Source of the DNA: CAG-390 sp964522215 | GTDB lineage: Bacteria > Bacillota > Clostridia > Oscillospirales > CAG-272 | Assembly: GCA_964522215.1 (NCBI GenBank) | Contig: CAZFVR010000011.1 | Coordinates: 1 to 49,087 of the forward strand | Direction of reading: 5' to 3' | Length of the DNA stretch: 49,087 nt | In this document: positions 9,213 to 17,700 of the stretch, in pieces | Numbering within the stretch: position 1 is the stretch's first letter | Layout: each line of letters begins with the position of its first letter | Notes under the pieces: model-generated | What the model was told of the DNA's origin: nothing | Database searches by the model: none | Seen by the model: only the letters and a program-made list of their open reading frames with translations | Program-made: the position numbers and the translations under genes

Positions 9213-9241
9213 TTGCATTGGCGGGCAAAATACTGTATAAT
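9213..9241 (+). promoter_or_regulatory. Promoter of the rhaA operon
   Basis: TTGCAT, 17-nt spacer, TATAAT. The leader of about 80 nt has two short hairpins (GCCGACACGCTTCGGC and GGGCACCTTCTGCCC). I see no clear operator palindrome. Confidence 0.7.
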
Positions 9242-9330
9242 TAAGCATAGGAACTACCGAGCCGACACGCTTCGGCACGGGCACCTTCTGCCCGGCGAGG
9301 CAGGACTTGCGAAAGGAAGAGGTATATAAA

Positions 9331-10587
9331 ATGAAAGAAGATCTTATCTATAACAACGCGCGGGAGCGTTACGCCGCATTTGGAATCGACACCGAGACGG
9401 CAATAGAGACCCTGCTTGCCACCCCGATATCCATGCACTGCTGGCAGGGTGACGATGTGCGCGGCTTTGAGGGCGCCGGCGCACTTGACGGCGGCATTCA
9501 GGCCACCGGTAACTATCCCGGCGCGGCACGCACCCCCGCCGAGCTTATGGCGGATATCGACCGTGCGCTCTCCCTGATACCCGGCCGTCACAGGATCAAT
9601 CTGCACGCATCCTATGCCGTGTTTGGGGACGCCCCCCACGCCGACCGCGATGCCCTGCGTCCCGAGCATTTTGATGCTTGGATAGAATTTGCCAAGGCAC
9701 GCGGGCTGGGTCTTGATTTTAATCCCACATTTTTTGCGCACCCCATGGCCGCCTCCGGGCTGACGCTCTCAAGCCCCGATGAAAATGTGCGCGCATTTTG
9801 GGTACGCCACGGCATTGCCTGCCTGCGCATTGCCGAGCATATGGCGCGCGAGACCGGGCGGCGCTGCCTTATGAACATATGGATCCCCGACGGCTACAAG
9901 GATATACCCGCCGACCGCCTCTCTCCCCGCCGCCGCTTTGCACGCTCACTTGACGAGATCCTTGGTGCGGGATATGACCGCGAGCTGGTGGATGTCTCCC
10001 TTGAATCCAAGGTGTTTGGCATAGGGCTTGAGTCCTACACAGTGGGATCCTCCGAGTTTTGCCTTGAATACAGTGCCGCGCACGGCCTTGTGCCGCTGAT
10101 GGACAACGGACACTACCACCCCACCGAGCTTGTAAGCGACAAGATATCCTCGCTTTTGCTGTTTGCCGACCGCATTGCCCTGCATGTGACCCGCTCCGTA
10201 CGCTGGGACAGCGACCATGTGGTGATATTTGATGACGAAACGCGCGAGATAGCCAAGGAGATAGTACGCTGCGGCGCGCTTGGCTCATCCTATCTTGCCC
10301 TTGACTTTTTTGATGCCAGCATAAACCGCGTTGCCGCGTGGGTAATAGGCATGCGCAACCTGCAAAAGGCACTGCTTTATGCCCTTCTGACCCCGCACCA
10401 AAAGCTTGCCGAGCTGCAAAACGCGGGCAACTTTACCGATCTTTTGGCCATCAGTGAGGAGCTTAAGACCCTGCCGATGGGGGCTGTGTGGGAGGAGCTT
10501 TGCAGCCGCGCGGGCGTGCCCGCCGATGCCGCATGGCTTGAAGAGGTGAAAAAATACGAAACGAAGATACTGCCGCAGAGAGGATAA
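9331..10587 (+). CDS. rhaA: L-rhamnose isomerase
   Basis: The 418-residue protein matches RhaA along its length. HCWQGDD (about 36-42) is followed by GGIQATGNYPG, SLIPGRHRINLHA, LGLDFNPTFFAHP, NIWIPDGYKDIP and a C-terminal aspartate/histidine-rich metal site region (DNGHYHPTE, HVTRSVRWDSDHV). The enzyme converts L-rhamnose to L-rhamnulose in the cytoplasm, with divalent metal. The ATG at 9331 has GAAAGGAAGAGG upstream; the longer frame from a TTG at 9307 includes this RBS and is rejected. The next gene starts 4 nt after the stop, so both are one operon. The kinase (rhaB) and aldolase (rhaD) are not in this window. Confidence 0.95.
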   Translation: MKEDLIYNNARERYAAFGIDTETAIETLLATPISMHCWQGDDVRGFEGAGALDGGIQATGNYPGAARTPAELMADIDRALSLIPGRHRINLHASYAVFGDAPHADRDALRPEHFDAWIEFAKARGLGLDFNPTFFAHPMAASGLTLSSPDENVRAFWVRHGIACLRIAEHMARETGRRCLMNIWIPDGYKDIPADRLSPRRRFARSLDEILGAGYDRELVDVSLESKVFGIGLESYTVGSSEFCLEYSAAHGLVPLMDNGHYHPTELVSDKISSLLLFADRIALHVTRSVRWDSDHVVIFDDETREIAKEIVRCGALGSSYLALDFFDASINRVAAWVIGMRNLQKALLYALLTPHQKLAELQNAGNFTDLLAISEELKTLPMGAVWEELCSRAGVPADAAWLEEVKKYETKILPQRG

Positions 10588-10591
10588 TGCT

Positions 10592-13500
10592 ATGCTTTAC
10601 CCTAAAAATCAAAGCAGTGAGCTATCCCGCGAGCTGTTTTTATCCCCAACTGCAGAGTATCGCGGTGCTCCGTTTTGGTCATGGAACTGCCGCCTTGAAC
10701 GCGACGAGCTGCTACGCCAGATCGATGTGCTTAAAAAAATGGGCTTTGGCGGCTTTCACATGCATGTGCGCTCCGGGATGGCAACGCCGTACCTTGGTGA
10801 GGAGTTTTTATCCCTTGTTCGCGACTGCACCGATAAGGCAGAGCGTGACGGCATGCTTGCATGGCTTTACGACGAGGACCGCTGGCCCTCGGGCTTTGCG
10901 GGCGGACTGGTAACGTGCGAGGAAAAATATCGCATACGCTATCTGCTGTTCACCCCGCATTCCTACGATGAGCAGGGCGGGCTTGAGCGCCACGGGAACG
11001 AACAGGCGACCGCCCTGCGCAGCGGCAACGGCAGGCTTATAGCCCGCTACGCCGTGGCACTTGACGAGGCCGGGGCGCTTGCCTCCTATCGCCGTTTGCT
11101 TGACGATGAGGCGCTGACGGAGGAGGACATCACGGGCGGAGCGCAGGTGTTTTACGCTTACCTTGAGCAGCCGCATCCCTCTCCGCGCTACAACGGCTAC
11201 ACCTACGTCAACACCATGGACCAAGCGGCGATAGAACGCTTTACCGAGGTCACTCACGAGGCCTACTACAGGGAGATAGGCGACCGCTTTGGCAGGACCG
11301 TGCCCGCCATTTTTACCGATGAACCGCAGTTCACCCACAAGCAGACATTAAAATTTGCCACATCCCCGGAGGATGTTGCCCTGCCCTTTACCGATGATTT
11401 TGAGGATACATATCGCAAGGTCTACGGCGACTCTCTGCTTGACAGCCTCCCCGAGCTTATTTGGGAACTGCCGCAGGGCGTTTCGGTAACGCGATACCGC
11501 TACCACGACCATGCATGCGAGCGTTTTGCATCCGCCTTTGCGGACACCATAGGCCGTTGGTGCGATGCTCACGGCATTGCACTGACGGGGCATATGATGA
11601 AAGAGCCTACCCTGGCCACGCAGACAGGTGCTGTGGGCGAGGCCATGCGCTCTCTGCGCGCCTTTGCCCTCCCCGGCATCGATATGCTTGCCGACCGTCA
11701 CGAATACACCACCGCAAAGCAAGCGGCATCAGTGGCGCACCAGTACGGCCGTGAGGGAGTGCTGAGCGAGCTTTACGGCGTGACAGACTGGGATTTTGAC
11801 TTTCGCGGTCACAAGCTACAAGGCGACTGGCAGGCCGCACTTGGGGTCAGTGTGCGCGTGCCGCACCTCTCCTGGGTATCGATGGAGGGCGAGGCCAAGC
11901 GCGATTATCCCGCATCGATCAACTATCAATCCCCATGGTACGAAAAATACTCGCTGGTGGAGGATCACTTTGCCCGGGTAAACACCGCCATGACGCGCGG
12001 AGAGCCGATGGTACATGTTGGGGTTATCCACCCGATAGAATCATATTGGCTGCACTGGGGACCTGCCGAGCAGACGGCACTTGTGCGCGACACACTCGAT
12101 CGCGGCTTTCAGGATCTTACCGAATGGCTGCTTTTTGGCTCGATAGACTTTGATTTTATTTCGGAATCCCTCCTGCCGTCCCTCTGCCCGCAGGGCGGCG
12201 CACCGCTTGGCGTCGGCCGCATGCTATATGACGTGATAATAGTCCCCGCGTGCGAAACGCTGAGACGGACGACCTACGAGCGGCTGGCGGCCTTTAAAGC
12301 TCAGGGCGGCAGGCTGATATTTATGGGGGATGCACCGAAATATCTTGATGCCATTCCATCACCTCTCCCCGCCGCGCTTTATGAAAGCTCCGAGCATATA
12401 GGTTTTTCGCGCGGCGCGATACTCGGTGCCCTTGCGGGGGCGCGAGATATCGATATCAGGCGCGCGGACGGCTCACTTTGCACCAACCTTTTGCACCGCC
12501 TTTGCCGTGACGGCCAAAGCACATGGCTTTTTGTGGCACAGGGCAAGCTCCCCTATAACAAGGATATATCCCAAAAGCAAAAAATCAAGATCACACTGCG
12601 CGGTCAGCATCGCGCCACGCTGTATGACACAATGACGGGCGATATACGCCCCTACCCCACCGTGTGCCGTAAAAACGGCACGACAGAGATCGAGGCCGAG
12701 CTGTGGATGCACGACAGCCTGCTTTTGCGGCTGGATCCGCCATCAGATGCGGAGGAGGACATCTCAACTGTCACTCCCGCCACGCCGCAAAAACAAAAAA
12801 GCCTGCCGCTTGCCGTCCCCGCCGAGCTGCCGTTTGAGCTTTCAGAGCCGAATGTGCTGTTACTCGACCGTGCCGAATTTGCCTTTGATGACGGCGATTT
12901 TGAACCCTGCGAGGAGCTTTTGCGGGTAGATACACTACTGCGCCGCCGCCTTGGCTGGACTCCGTGGGGAGGCAGCTCAAATCAGCCGTGGTGCTTACCG
13001 GCCGAGCCGCCCGCGCACCGTGTGCGCCTGCGCTTTACCATTGACTCCGCCATTGAGGTTTGCGGCGTGCGCCTTGCACTTGAGACCGCAGAAGCTGCCA
13101 AGATAACGCTTGGAGGTGAGTTGGTTGCCGCACAGCCGGACGGTTATTATACCGACCGCTCGATAAAAACGGTAAAGCTGCCGCCGATACACGCGGGTCG
13201 CACCTCCCTTGAGATAGATCTGCCGTTTGGTCAGCGCACCGCAATTGAGTGGTGCTATCTGCTTGGCGACTTCGGCGTGCGCACACGCGGCTCGCTTGCA
13301 GAGATCATCCCGCCGCCGACCGCGCTTGCCTTTGAATCGATAACAAGGCAGGGGCTGCCCTTTTACAGCGGCGCTGTGAGCTATATCTTGGAGACGGAAA
13401 CGCACGGCGGCGAGCTTTGCGTTCGCCTGCCGCAATACCGCGCGGCGGTATTTGAATGCTCGATCGACGGCGGCACGCCGATACCCTGTGCCTTTGCGCC

Positions 13501-13768
13501 CTACACCGTATCCCTCGGCACGCCGCCTGCGGGTCGCCACAGGGTCAGGATCACCCTCTACATCTCCCGCACAAACACCTTTGGACACCTGCACTGCGCC
13601 GATATCCGTCTCTCCTACGCCTCGCCCGGCGCATGGCGCACCTCGGGCGACTCATGGTGCTATGAATACCGATTGGCAGATGAGGGTCTGATTACCGCCC
13701 CGCAGCTGACCGAGATAATTGATGAGGAGACGGTCGCAAACACGTCCCCGGACGCACCCGAAAAATAA
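10592..13768 (+). CDS. GH106-like alpha-L-rhamnosidase
   Basis: The 1058-residue protein begins with APFWSWNCRL and LKKMGFGGFHMHVRSGM, then LAWLYDEDRWPSGFAGG, the pattern of the Glyco_hydro_106 (PF17132) TIM barrel. A central segment (EPQFTHK, ALTGHMMKE, YGVTDWDFDF) fits the rest of the catalytic region, and a GH2-type sugar-binding region and beta-sandwich fill the C-terminal third. No signal peptide is present, so it may act on imported rhamnosides in the cytoplasm. It lies directly downstream of rhaA, which supports release of L-rhamnose from oligosaccharides as its role. The start is an ATG 4 nt after the rhaA stop, with AGAGGA upstream. No classical terminator follows, only an A/T-rich stretch. 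Confidence 0.88.
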   Translation: MLYPKNQSSELSRELFLSPTAEYRGAPFWSWNCRLERDELLRQIDVLKKMGFGGFHMHVRSGMATPYLGEEFLSLVRDCTDKAERDGMLAWLYDEDRWPSGFAGGLVTCEEKYRIRYLLFTPHSYDEQGGLERHGNEQATALRSGNGRLIARYAVALDEAGALASYRRLLDDEALTEEDITGGAQVFYAYLEQPHPSPRYNGYTYVNTMDQAAIERFTEVTHEAYYREIGDRFGRTVPAIFTDEPQFTHKQTLKFATSPEDVALPFTDDFEDTYRKVYGDSLLDSLPELIWELPQGVSVTRYRYHDHACERFASAFADTIGRWCDAHGIALTGHMMKEPTLATQTGAVGEAMRSLRAFALPGIDMLADRHEYTTAKQAASVAHQYGREGVLSELYGVTDWDFDFRGHKLQGDWQAALGVSVRVPHLSWVSMEGEAKRDYPASINYQSPWYEKYSLVEDHFARVNTAMTRGEPMVHVGVIHPIESYWLHWGPAEQTALVRDTLDRGFQDLTEWLLFGSIDFDFISESLLPSLCPQGGAPLGVGRMLYDVIIVPACETLRRTTYERLAAFKAQGGRLIFMGDAPKYLDAIPSPLPAALYESSEHIGFSRGAILGALAGARDIDIRRADGSLCTNLLHRLCRDGQSTWLFVAQGKLPYNKDISQKQKIKITLRGQHRATLYDTMTGDIRPYPTVCRKNGTTEIEAELWMHDSLLLRLDPPSDAEEDISTVTPATPQKQKSLPLAVPAELPFELSEPNVLLLDRAEFAFDDGDFEPCEELLRVDTLLRRRLGWTPWGGSSNQPWCLPAEPPAHRVRLRFTIDSAIEVCGVRLALETAEAAKITLGGELVAAQPDGYYTDRSIKTVKLPPIHAGRTSLEIDLPFGQRTAIEWCYLLGDFGVRTRGSLAEIIPPPTALAFESITRQGLPFYSGAVSYILETETHGGELCVRLPQYRAAVFECSIDGGTPIPCAFAPYTVSLGTPPAGRHRVRITLYISRTNTFGHLHCADIRLSYASPGAWRTSGDSWCYEYRLADEGLITAPQLTEIIDEETVANTSPDAPEK

Positions 13769-13814
13769 TTTTTCGCGTTTTTCAAAAAAAATCGCAAAAA
13801 ATCTCAAAAAGGGC

Positions 13815-13843
13815 TTGCTTTTTCCCCTGATATGTGATATAAT
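13815..13843 (+). promoter_or_regulatory. Promoter for tRNA-Val
   Basis: TTGCTT, 17-nt spacer and TATAAT, ending 14 nt before the mature tRNA 5' end. Confidence 0.65.
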
Positions 13844-13857
13844 ATCATATGTTGGAC

Positions 13858-13934
13858 GGAGGCATAGCTCAGCTGGTTAGAGTACATGCTTGACATGCAT
13901 GGGGTCATTGGTTCGATTCCAATTGTCTCCACCA
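13858..13934 (+). tRNA. tRNA-Val (anticodon GAC)
   Basis: A full cloverleaf is visible: 7-bp acceptor stem (GGAGGCA with TGTCTCC, one G-T pair), D-arm TAGCTCAGCTGGTTAGAG, anticodon arm with stem CATGC/GCATG and loop TTGACAT (anticodon GAC), T-arm with GGTTCGATTCC, and an encoded CCA end. Its own promoter and terminator flank it. Confidence 0.96.
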
Positions 13935-13939
13935 GGATA

Positions 13940-13969
13940 GATCCCGCACAAATGTGCGGGGTCTTTTTT
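13940..13969 (+). terminator. Terminator of tRNA-Val
   Basis: A 10-bp stem (13940-13949 with 13954-13963), AAAT loop, then six T residues. Confidence 0.9.
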
Positions 13970-13973
13970 AATG

Positions 13974-14008
13974 ACAACGCACACGCGGCCCCGCCGCGTG
14001 TGCGTTGT
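13974..14008. terminator. Second hairpin downstream of tRNA-Val
   Basis: A perfect 15-bp stem (13974-13988 with 13994-14008) with a 5-nt loop. It is followed on the plus strand by TTTGTTATTTTAG. It may be a back-up terminator, or serve minus-strand transcripts arriving from the DUF4886 gene. Confidence 0.55.
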
Positions 14009-14281
14009 TTGTTATTTTAGCATATCCATTACATATTCCTCGATCCCATCAATACCGACTGCACAATGCCCCAACCCTGAGTTCTATTGAAAAGCAGCGC
14101 ATTATTTGCATGAACTTTGCAATGAAATAATGCCCCCGCCTTTGCGCATCCGTCATGGGCTCGGCCGAGCATTTGGAGGAGGCTATCTTATCCTTATCAC
14201 CGCGAATGCCGGAAAAACTGCGTGTGGGGTCATTTATAAACACATTCCAGCCATCCCCCACCTCGGCGGAGTCGCGAGTGA
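14009..14281. other. Gene-poor interval with an open minus-strand frame abutting the DUF4886 gene
   Basis: No independent gene with an RBS is visible here. On the minus strand, one frame stays open from inside the DUF4886 gene's 3' end down to about 14049 (contains GDGWNVFINDP and SGIRGDKDKI). It would join the gene by a single-base shift around the AAAAA run near 14315. It could be a broken C-terminal extension of that gene. Confidence 0.35.
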
Positions 14282-15310
14282 TTATCGATATGGGTGCGGT
14301 ATCCGGCTGCTTTTTAGCAGGACGGTCTTGGATGCATCGACCAGCGCGCCCTCGGCCTTTACGCCAACAGAGCTTACGGCATACCCGTCAGACACAGGCG
14401 CGCCGTTCAATACTATATCGGATGCCGCAGCGCGAAGGATATCGGCATAGCTTGCGTTGACATCTCCGTTATATGTAAGGGTAGCGGGGTCTATGCCGAA
14501 TATACTGCCCACCAGCGTGTAGCCCGCAAGATAGCTGCCGTTGATACCGGGGTGTTTTTTATCGGTGTGGTAAAGCTCAAGCTTGGGATCCTCGGTGTAG
14601 ACCTTGGAGAACGCCGCGCCAACGTTTGCCACCTTGATGCCAAGCTCCTCGGCTATCGCGGAGGTGGAGGCGCGCAGCTTCATCTCCATATCCACGGTAT
14701 CCTGACCGTATTTGCCAAGATCGGCATGTCCCGCCTTGTAGCCCCATGTGGCGTACAACCAAAGCTCGGCACCGTGGTCATCGATCAGCTTTTTAAACTC
14801 GCGGCAGGAATCATAAAATTCGCCCGCGTTGGATATGGGAGCGTTGCTTTGCTCCTGAATTACAACGATATCGTAGTGGTTGGCCGCCAAATTGGCATAG
14901 ACCTGCCGGCCGTACTCGTCATTGGGATCAAGGAACTTTTTAAGCGTGTACGCGCCCTTGTAAACGCAATCAACGGTAACATCATAGCCGGCCTTGTGTG
15001 CGATCTGAAAGAATATGCCGGTGCGCTTATTAAGGTCGTTATAATAGGAAAAGCTGTTGCCTATCAAAAGCACGCGGTAGGGAGTGCCGATATCCTTGGG
15101 CGCAAGTGAGGATGCAACGGCAGCGGTGCTCTCCACCGCCGCGACCGTTGTCTCCGAAGGCGAGGAAGACTCCTCGGGGGAGGGGGCATCTGTCGTGTCA
15201 TCGGTTTTTTCGGAGAGGTCATCGACGTTATCCTGCACGCAAGCGCCAAGACCGGTGAGCATCACCGTAGCTGTAATGCATGTGGCGAAAAAACGCTTTA
15301 TTGTTTTCAT
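14282..15310 (-). CDS. DUF4886-type SGNH-hydrolase-like lipoprotein
   Basis: The 342-residue protein has a lipoprotein signal with lipobox LGAC (Cys24), then an acidic Ser/Thr/Pro linker to about residue 75. The domain begins YRVLLIGNSFSYYND, with probable nucleophile Ser86, and includes YDIVVIQEQSN and the terminal DKKHPGINGSYLAG block carrying the Asp/His pair typical of SGNH esterases. It is thus a surface esterase candidate, perhaps deacetylating polysaccharides. The annotated end (SSRIPHPYR) looks abrupt; an overlapping frame remains open beyond it. A short Gly/Ala-type region (about 290-340) follows the hydrolase fold. Confidence 0.85.
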   Translation of the reverse strand: MKTIKRFFATCITATVMLTGLGACVQDNVDDLSEKTDDTTDAPSPEESSSPSETTVAAVESTAAVASSLAPKDIGTPYRVLLIGNSFSYYNDLNKRTGIFFQIAHKAGYDVTVDCVYKGAYTLKKFLDPNDEYGRQVYANLAANHYDIVVIQEQSNAPISNAGEFYDSCREFKKLIDDHGAELWLYATWGYKAGHADLGKYGQDTVDMEMKLRASTSAIAEELGIKVANVGAAFSKVYTEDPKLELYHTDKKHPGINGSYLAGYTLVGSIFGIDPATLTYNGDVNASYADILRAAASDIVLNGAPVSDGYAVSSVGVKAEGALVDASKTVLLKSSRIPHPYR

Positions 15311-15478
15311 GGAGATCTCCTATCTGCCGCCGCTTTGGCGGCATTAATTGTTTTTGCGAGCGGACGGAGCGACCGTGGGGCGCCGCTCTCGCCGTATGCT
15401 CTGTTGCTTTGGAGTTGGATCACCCTTTTTCGGCATCCTGTATTAATTATATCATAAATCCGCGCCACCGCGAAATGC

Positions 15479-15518
15479 AAAAGGGCGGGAGGACGACCGC
15501 GCGGGTCATCCTCTCGCC
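15479..15518 (-). terminator. Terminator of the small lipoprotein gene
   Basis: On the minus strand a 15-bp stem (15504-15518 with 15484-15498, including G-U pairs) closes a 5-nt loop and is followed by four T residues. It lies 6 nt after the stop codon at 15525. Confidence 0.75.
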
Positions 15519-15524
15519 GATATA

Positions 15525-15902
15525 TCACTTCTTGACCTTTGTAAAGGTGATGGAGTCGATCTTGATGTAATCGGTACCGATCTCAAGTGAGGACTCGCCC
15601 TCGTAGTCCTTTGCGCCCTCATCACTGAAGTTAAATGTGATGGTGGACTTATCCTTGCTGATCTCGTATGTACCCTCGCTTGTGGCGCTGTTGATAAGGC
15701 CTTCGGTGAGGATGCTTGCGGAGATGTTGAGGGACGGGTAGGTAAAGCTGACCTTGCCGCCGGACTTAAACTCAAAGCTGAGGCCGAGCAGCTCGCTCTC
15801 GTAGGTTCCGGAAAGCTTTGTGCCACAGGAGGCCAGCATGCCGGTGAGGAGCACCATTGTCATCAAAAGTGCCGTGATCTTAAGGGTCTTGGTTTTTGTC
15901 AT
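15525..15902 (-). CDS. Small lipoprotein of unknown function
   Basis: The 125-residue product has a signal peptide with lipobox LASC (Cys26), then a small all-beta region (KLSGTYESELLGLSFEF, GTYEISKDKSTITFNF). This style is common in clostridial lipoproteins with a lipocalin-like or DUF5640-like fold; I do not recognise an exact family. The ATG at 15902 follows CGGAGGA at 7 nt; the nine residues upstream in the longer frame contain this RBS and are excluded. It has its own promoter and terminator, so it is monocistronic. Confidence 0.85.
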   Translation of the reverse strand: MTKTKTLKITALLMTMVLLTGMLASCGTKLSGTYESELLGLSFEFKSGGKVSFTYPSLNISASILTEGLINSATSEGTYEISKDKSTITFNFSDEGAKDYEGESSLEIGTDYIKIDSITFTKVKK

Positions 15903-15956
15903 AATAAAATCCTCCGTTTTTTGCCGCAAGCATTACATGTGCCGCAGCTTGTTATT

Positions 15957-15986
15957 ATTATATCATATTTTCGCACGGTCTGTCAA
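15957..15986 (-). promoter_or_regulatory. Promoter of the small lipoprotein gene
   Basis: TTGACA, an 18-nt spacer and TATAAT on the minus strand, with a start near 15950. Confidence 0.65.
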
Positions 15987-16089
15987 TATTTTTTTAACAT
16001 ATCCAAACAGTTGTCGGCAATGTGTGCAAAAGCCATGCAGATGCTGCCGAAAAAAACGAGTCCCGGGAGTTCGAGCCGTGGAGTTTGCA

Positions 16090-16189
16090 NNNNNNNNNNN
16101 NNNNNNNNNNNNNNNNNNNNNNNNNNNNNNNNNNNNNNNNNNNNNNNNNNNNNNNNNNNNNNNNNNNNNNNNNNNNNNNNNNNNNNNNN
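16090..16189. other. Assembly gap (100 N)
   Basis: Exactly 100 N, the standard placeholder length, located inside the repeated block described at 16065-16404. True length is unknown; it could be zero or several repeat units. Confidence 0.95.
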
Positions 16190-16351
16190 ACAAAAAAGGA
16201 CGGCCTTTGACCGTCCTTTTTTGTTGGTGACCCATCGGAGACTCTGAACTCCCACTCTGCGCCGCTGAATTGCAGCTTTCCATCTTCACCTTTGCGCAGA
16301 GTTTTTCATGCGCTTTGCGCATGAGGGAGTTCGAGCCGTGGAGTTTGCAAC

Positions 16352-16382
16352 AAAAAAGGACGGCCTTTGACCGTCCTTTTTT
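16352..16382 (-). terminator. Terminator of tRNA-Lys
   Basis: A 12-bp stem with A6 and T6 ends (16352-16363 with 16371-16382) and a 7-nt loop, starting 2 nt after the tRNA CCA end. An identical copy sits at 16192-16222. Confidence 0.9.
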
Positions 16383-16384
16383 GT

Positions 16385-16460
16385 TGGTGACCCATCGGAG
16401 ACTCGAACTCCGGACACCTTGATTAAAAGTCAAGTGCTCTACCGTCTGAGCTAATGAGTC
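16385..16460 (-). tRNA. tRNA-Lys (anticodon TTT)
   Basis: On the minus strand: acceptor stem GACTCAT with ATGGGTC (one T-G pair), D-arm TAGCTCAGACGGTAGAGCA, anticodon stem CTTGA/TCAAG with loop CTTTTAA, T-arm GGAGTTCGAGTCTCC, encoded CCA. All conserved positions are present. Confidence 0.96.
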
Positions 16461-16496
16461 ATCAGAAATATAAGCACTCTCAACGAGTGCCTATAT

Positions 16497-16525
16497 ATCA
16501 TATCACAAACGGCGGCTTTTGTCAA
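16497..16525 (-). promoter_or_regulatory. Promoter for tRNA-Lys
   Basis: TTGACA, 17-nt spacer, TATGAT on the minus strand. A short hairpin (GCACTCGTTGAGAGTGC) occupies the 5' precursor segment. Confidence 0.7.
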
Positions 16526-16592
16526 TATTTTTTTTGATTTTTCTCGTTTTTTTCTGATTTTTTTATCAGTTTGGCCGTGCGGCGGCGTTTTT

Positions 16593-17528
16593 TTACCTAT
16601 AATAGCCGTAAGCGTTAAAATAAAAGACCCTGCCGCTGTCCCAACGCACACCCAGCACCACGCGATCGCCCTCGTCGGCAAATATCCAACCGCCGCACAG
16701 CTCATCGCTCTGCACGCACCGAAGTGACCCGACCGCGCCTTTATCGATCCCCGCGCGCACGGCATAAGCGGCGGCCGCATCTCCGCACTCGGCTGCAGTT
16801 AATATTTCGTCCCCCGCCGGGCGGTCAAAGTACAATTCAAGCAGCTGCCCACGTGCCCGCGACACGGTGACCATCAAATTTTCGCCGCACAAAGTCAAGG
16901 ACGGCGGGAACGCCACCCCATCCGACGCGCCGAGTACTGCATTTTTTGAAAAAAAGGATGCCGCTCGTTCGCGGAGCGCACCCTCCGTCAGTGCGGCGGC
17001 ATGATCGAGAGATGCAAACCCGCGGTCAAACACGTTGGCGGCATTATCGCCGTCCATCGCGCGGATCTCGTCCGCAAGGCTCGCCACCTCCTCGCGGTCA
17101 CCGTTTTTTATCGCCTCGGCGAGCCGCTGTGCAAGGCGTGCAAGCTCGGTCTCATCCCCGCCGTCCGATATCAGTGCAACAGTTCGCTCACGCAGGGCGC
17201 GGACGGCCTCCAGCTCCCGCCCGCCGTCAACATCGGCACGCAAAAGCGCCGAACCCGCGCACGCCAACTGATCCAGCACACGAGCCGCGCCGTTGATATC
17301 CGTTTTATCCCCCTCTGCGGCGGCATTCAAGAGTGCCGCGGCGTTTGAAAGATAATTTTTTGCATCGTCCCGCGCCAGCGCACGCTCAAGCTCTGCCGCC
17401 TTAGCAGCTCTCGATCTTGCCGCGCCCGTCAGGCAGAGCGCGACAGCAAGGGCTACGATGCCGATCACCAGCATCGCCGCGCCGACCGTGAGTGCCGCAC
17501 GGTCCATCAATATCTTTATTTTATTCAT
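16593..17528 (-). CDS. Membrane-anchored protein, helical then PepSY-like (YpeB-like?)
   Basis: The 311-residue product has one N-terminal membrane helix (about 14-36). An Ala/Glu/Arg-rich helical region follows (about 40-190) with heptad-like spacing. The C-terminal domain of about 110 residues ends with VVLGVRWDSGRVFYFNAYGY. The arrangement (anchor, helical stalk, ILTAAECGDAAAAYAVRAG-type PepSY-like end) recalls the germination protein YpeB, but it is shorter than that family (about 450) and identity is not evident, so I leave it unnamed. The ATG at 17528 is preferred to the TTG at 17540, which sits too close to the GGGAGG. Sporulation genes elsewhere in the window make a spore role plausible. 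Confidence 0.75.
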   Translation of the reverse strand: MNKIKILMDRAALTVGAAMLVIGIVALAVALCLTGAARSRAAKAAELERALARDDAKNYLSNAAALLNAAAEGDKTDINGAARVLDQLACAGSALLRADVDGGRELEAVRALRERTVALISDGGDETELARLAQRLAEAIKNGDREEVASLADEIRAMDGDNAANVFDRGFASLDHAAALTEGALRERAASFFSKNAVLGASDGVAFPPSLTLCGENLMVTVSRARGQLLELYFDRPAGDEILTAAECGDAAAAYAVRAGIDKGAVGSLRCVQSDELCGGWIFADEGDRVVLGVRWDSGRVFYFNAYGYYR

Positions 17529-17614
17529 TTTTGCCGTCAATCCTCCCTATCGATATTATTTTTCGTTTTTTTCAAAAAAATCAAAGAAAAATTTGAAAGA
17601 ATGCATTTGGAGTA

Positions 17615-17643
17615 TTGACAACGTAACATTGTTATGAAATAAT
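17615..17643 (+). promoter_or_regulatory. Strong plus-strand promoter without an obvious gene
   Basis: Consensus TTGACA, 17-nt spacer and AATAAT. Downstream there is only about 140 nt before the convergent cupin gene ends, and no clear coding gene. Confidence 0.6.
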
Positions 17644-17674
17644 CATGCCATAACATTGTTACGTAACGTTATTA
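17624..17674. promoter_or_regulatory. Cluster of operator-like near-palindromes
   Basis: TAACATTGTTA occurs at 17624-17634 and again at 17651-17661, and a related TAACGTTATTA at 17664-17674. Each is a near-perfect 11-nt palindrome. The first lies inside the promoter spacer and the others just downstream of the -10, the expected layout for a repressor site. The regulator is unknown. Confidence 0.55.
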
Positions 17675-17700
17675 CGAGATGCTCCGACTATAAAAGAAAG

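Larger units (their letters stand above)
16065..16404. repeat. 80-nt direct repeat containing a tRNA-Lys 3' end and terminator, interrupted by a scaffold gap
   Basis: Positions 16325-16404 hold a 25-nt block, the terminator and the 3' part of tRNA-Lys. The same sequence is present as 16065-16089 plus 16190-16244, with the 100-N gap (16090-16189) exactly at the internal junction. If the Ns are removed, the two halves join into a perfect 80-nt copy. The upstream copy carries only the CCA end and part of the T-arm of tRNA-Lys, so it is a fragment rather than a second gene. Between the copies (16245-16324) lie nested inverted repeats (GAACTCCC/GGGAGTTC, CTCTGCGC/GCGCAGAG, ATGCGC/GCGCAT). Confidence 0.85.

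Noticed and set aside
16190..16260. Second tRNA-Lys gene
   Set aside because: Only the CCA end and part of the T-arm are present, with an inserted base, and the D- and anticodon arms are absent.
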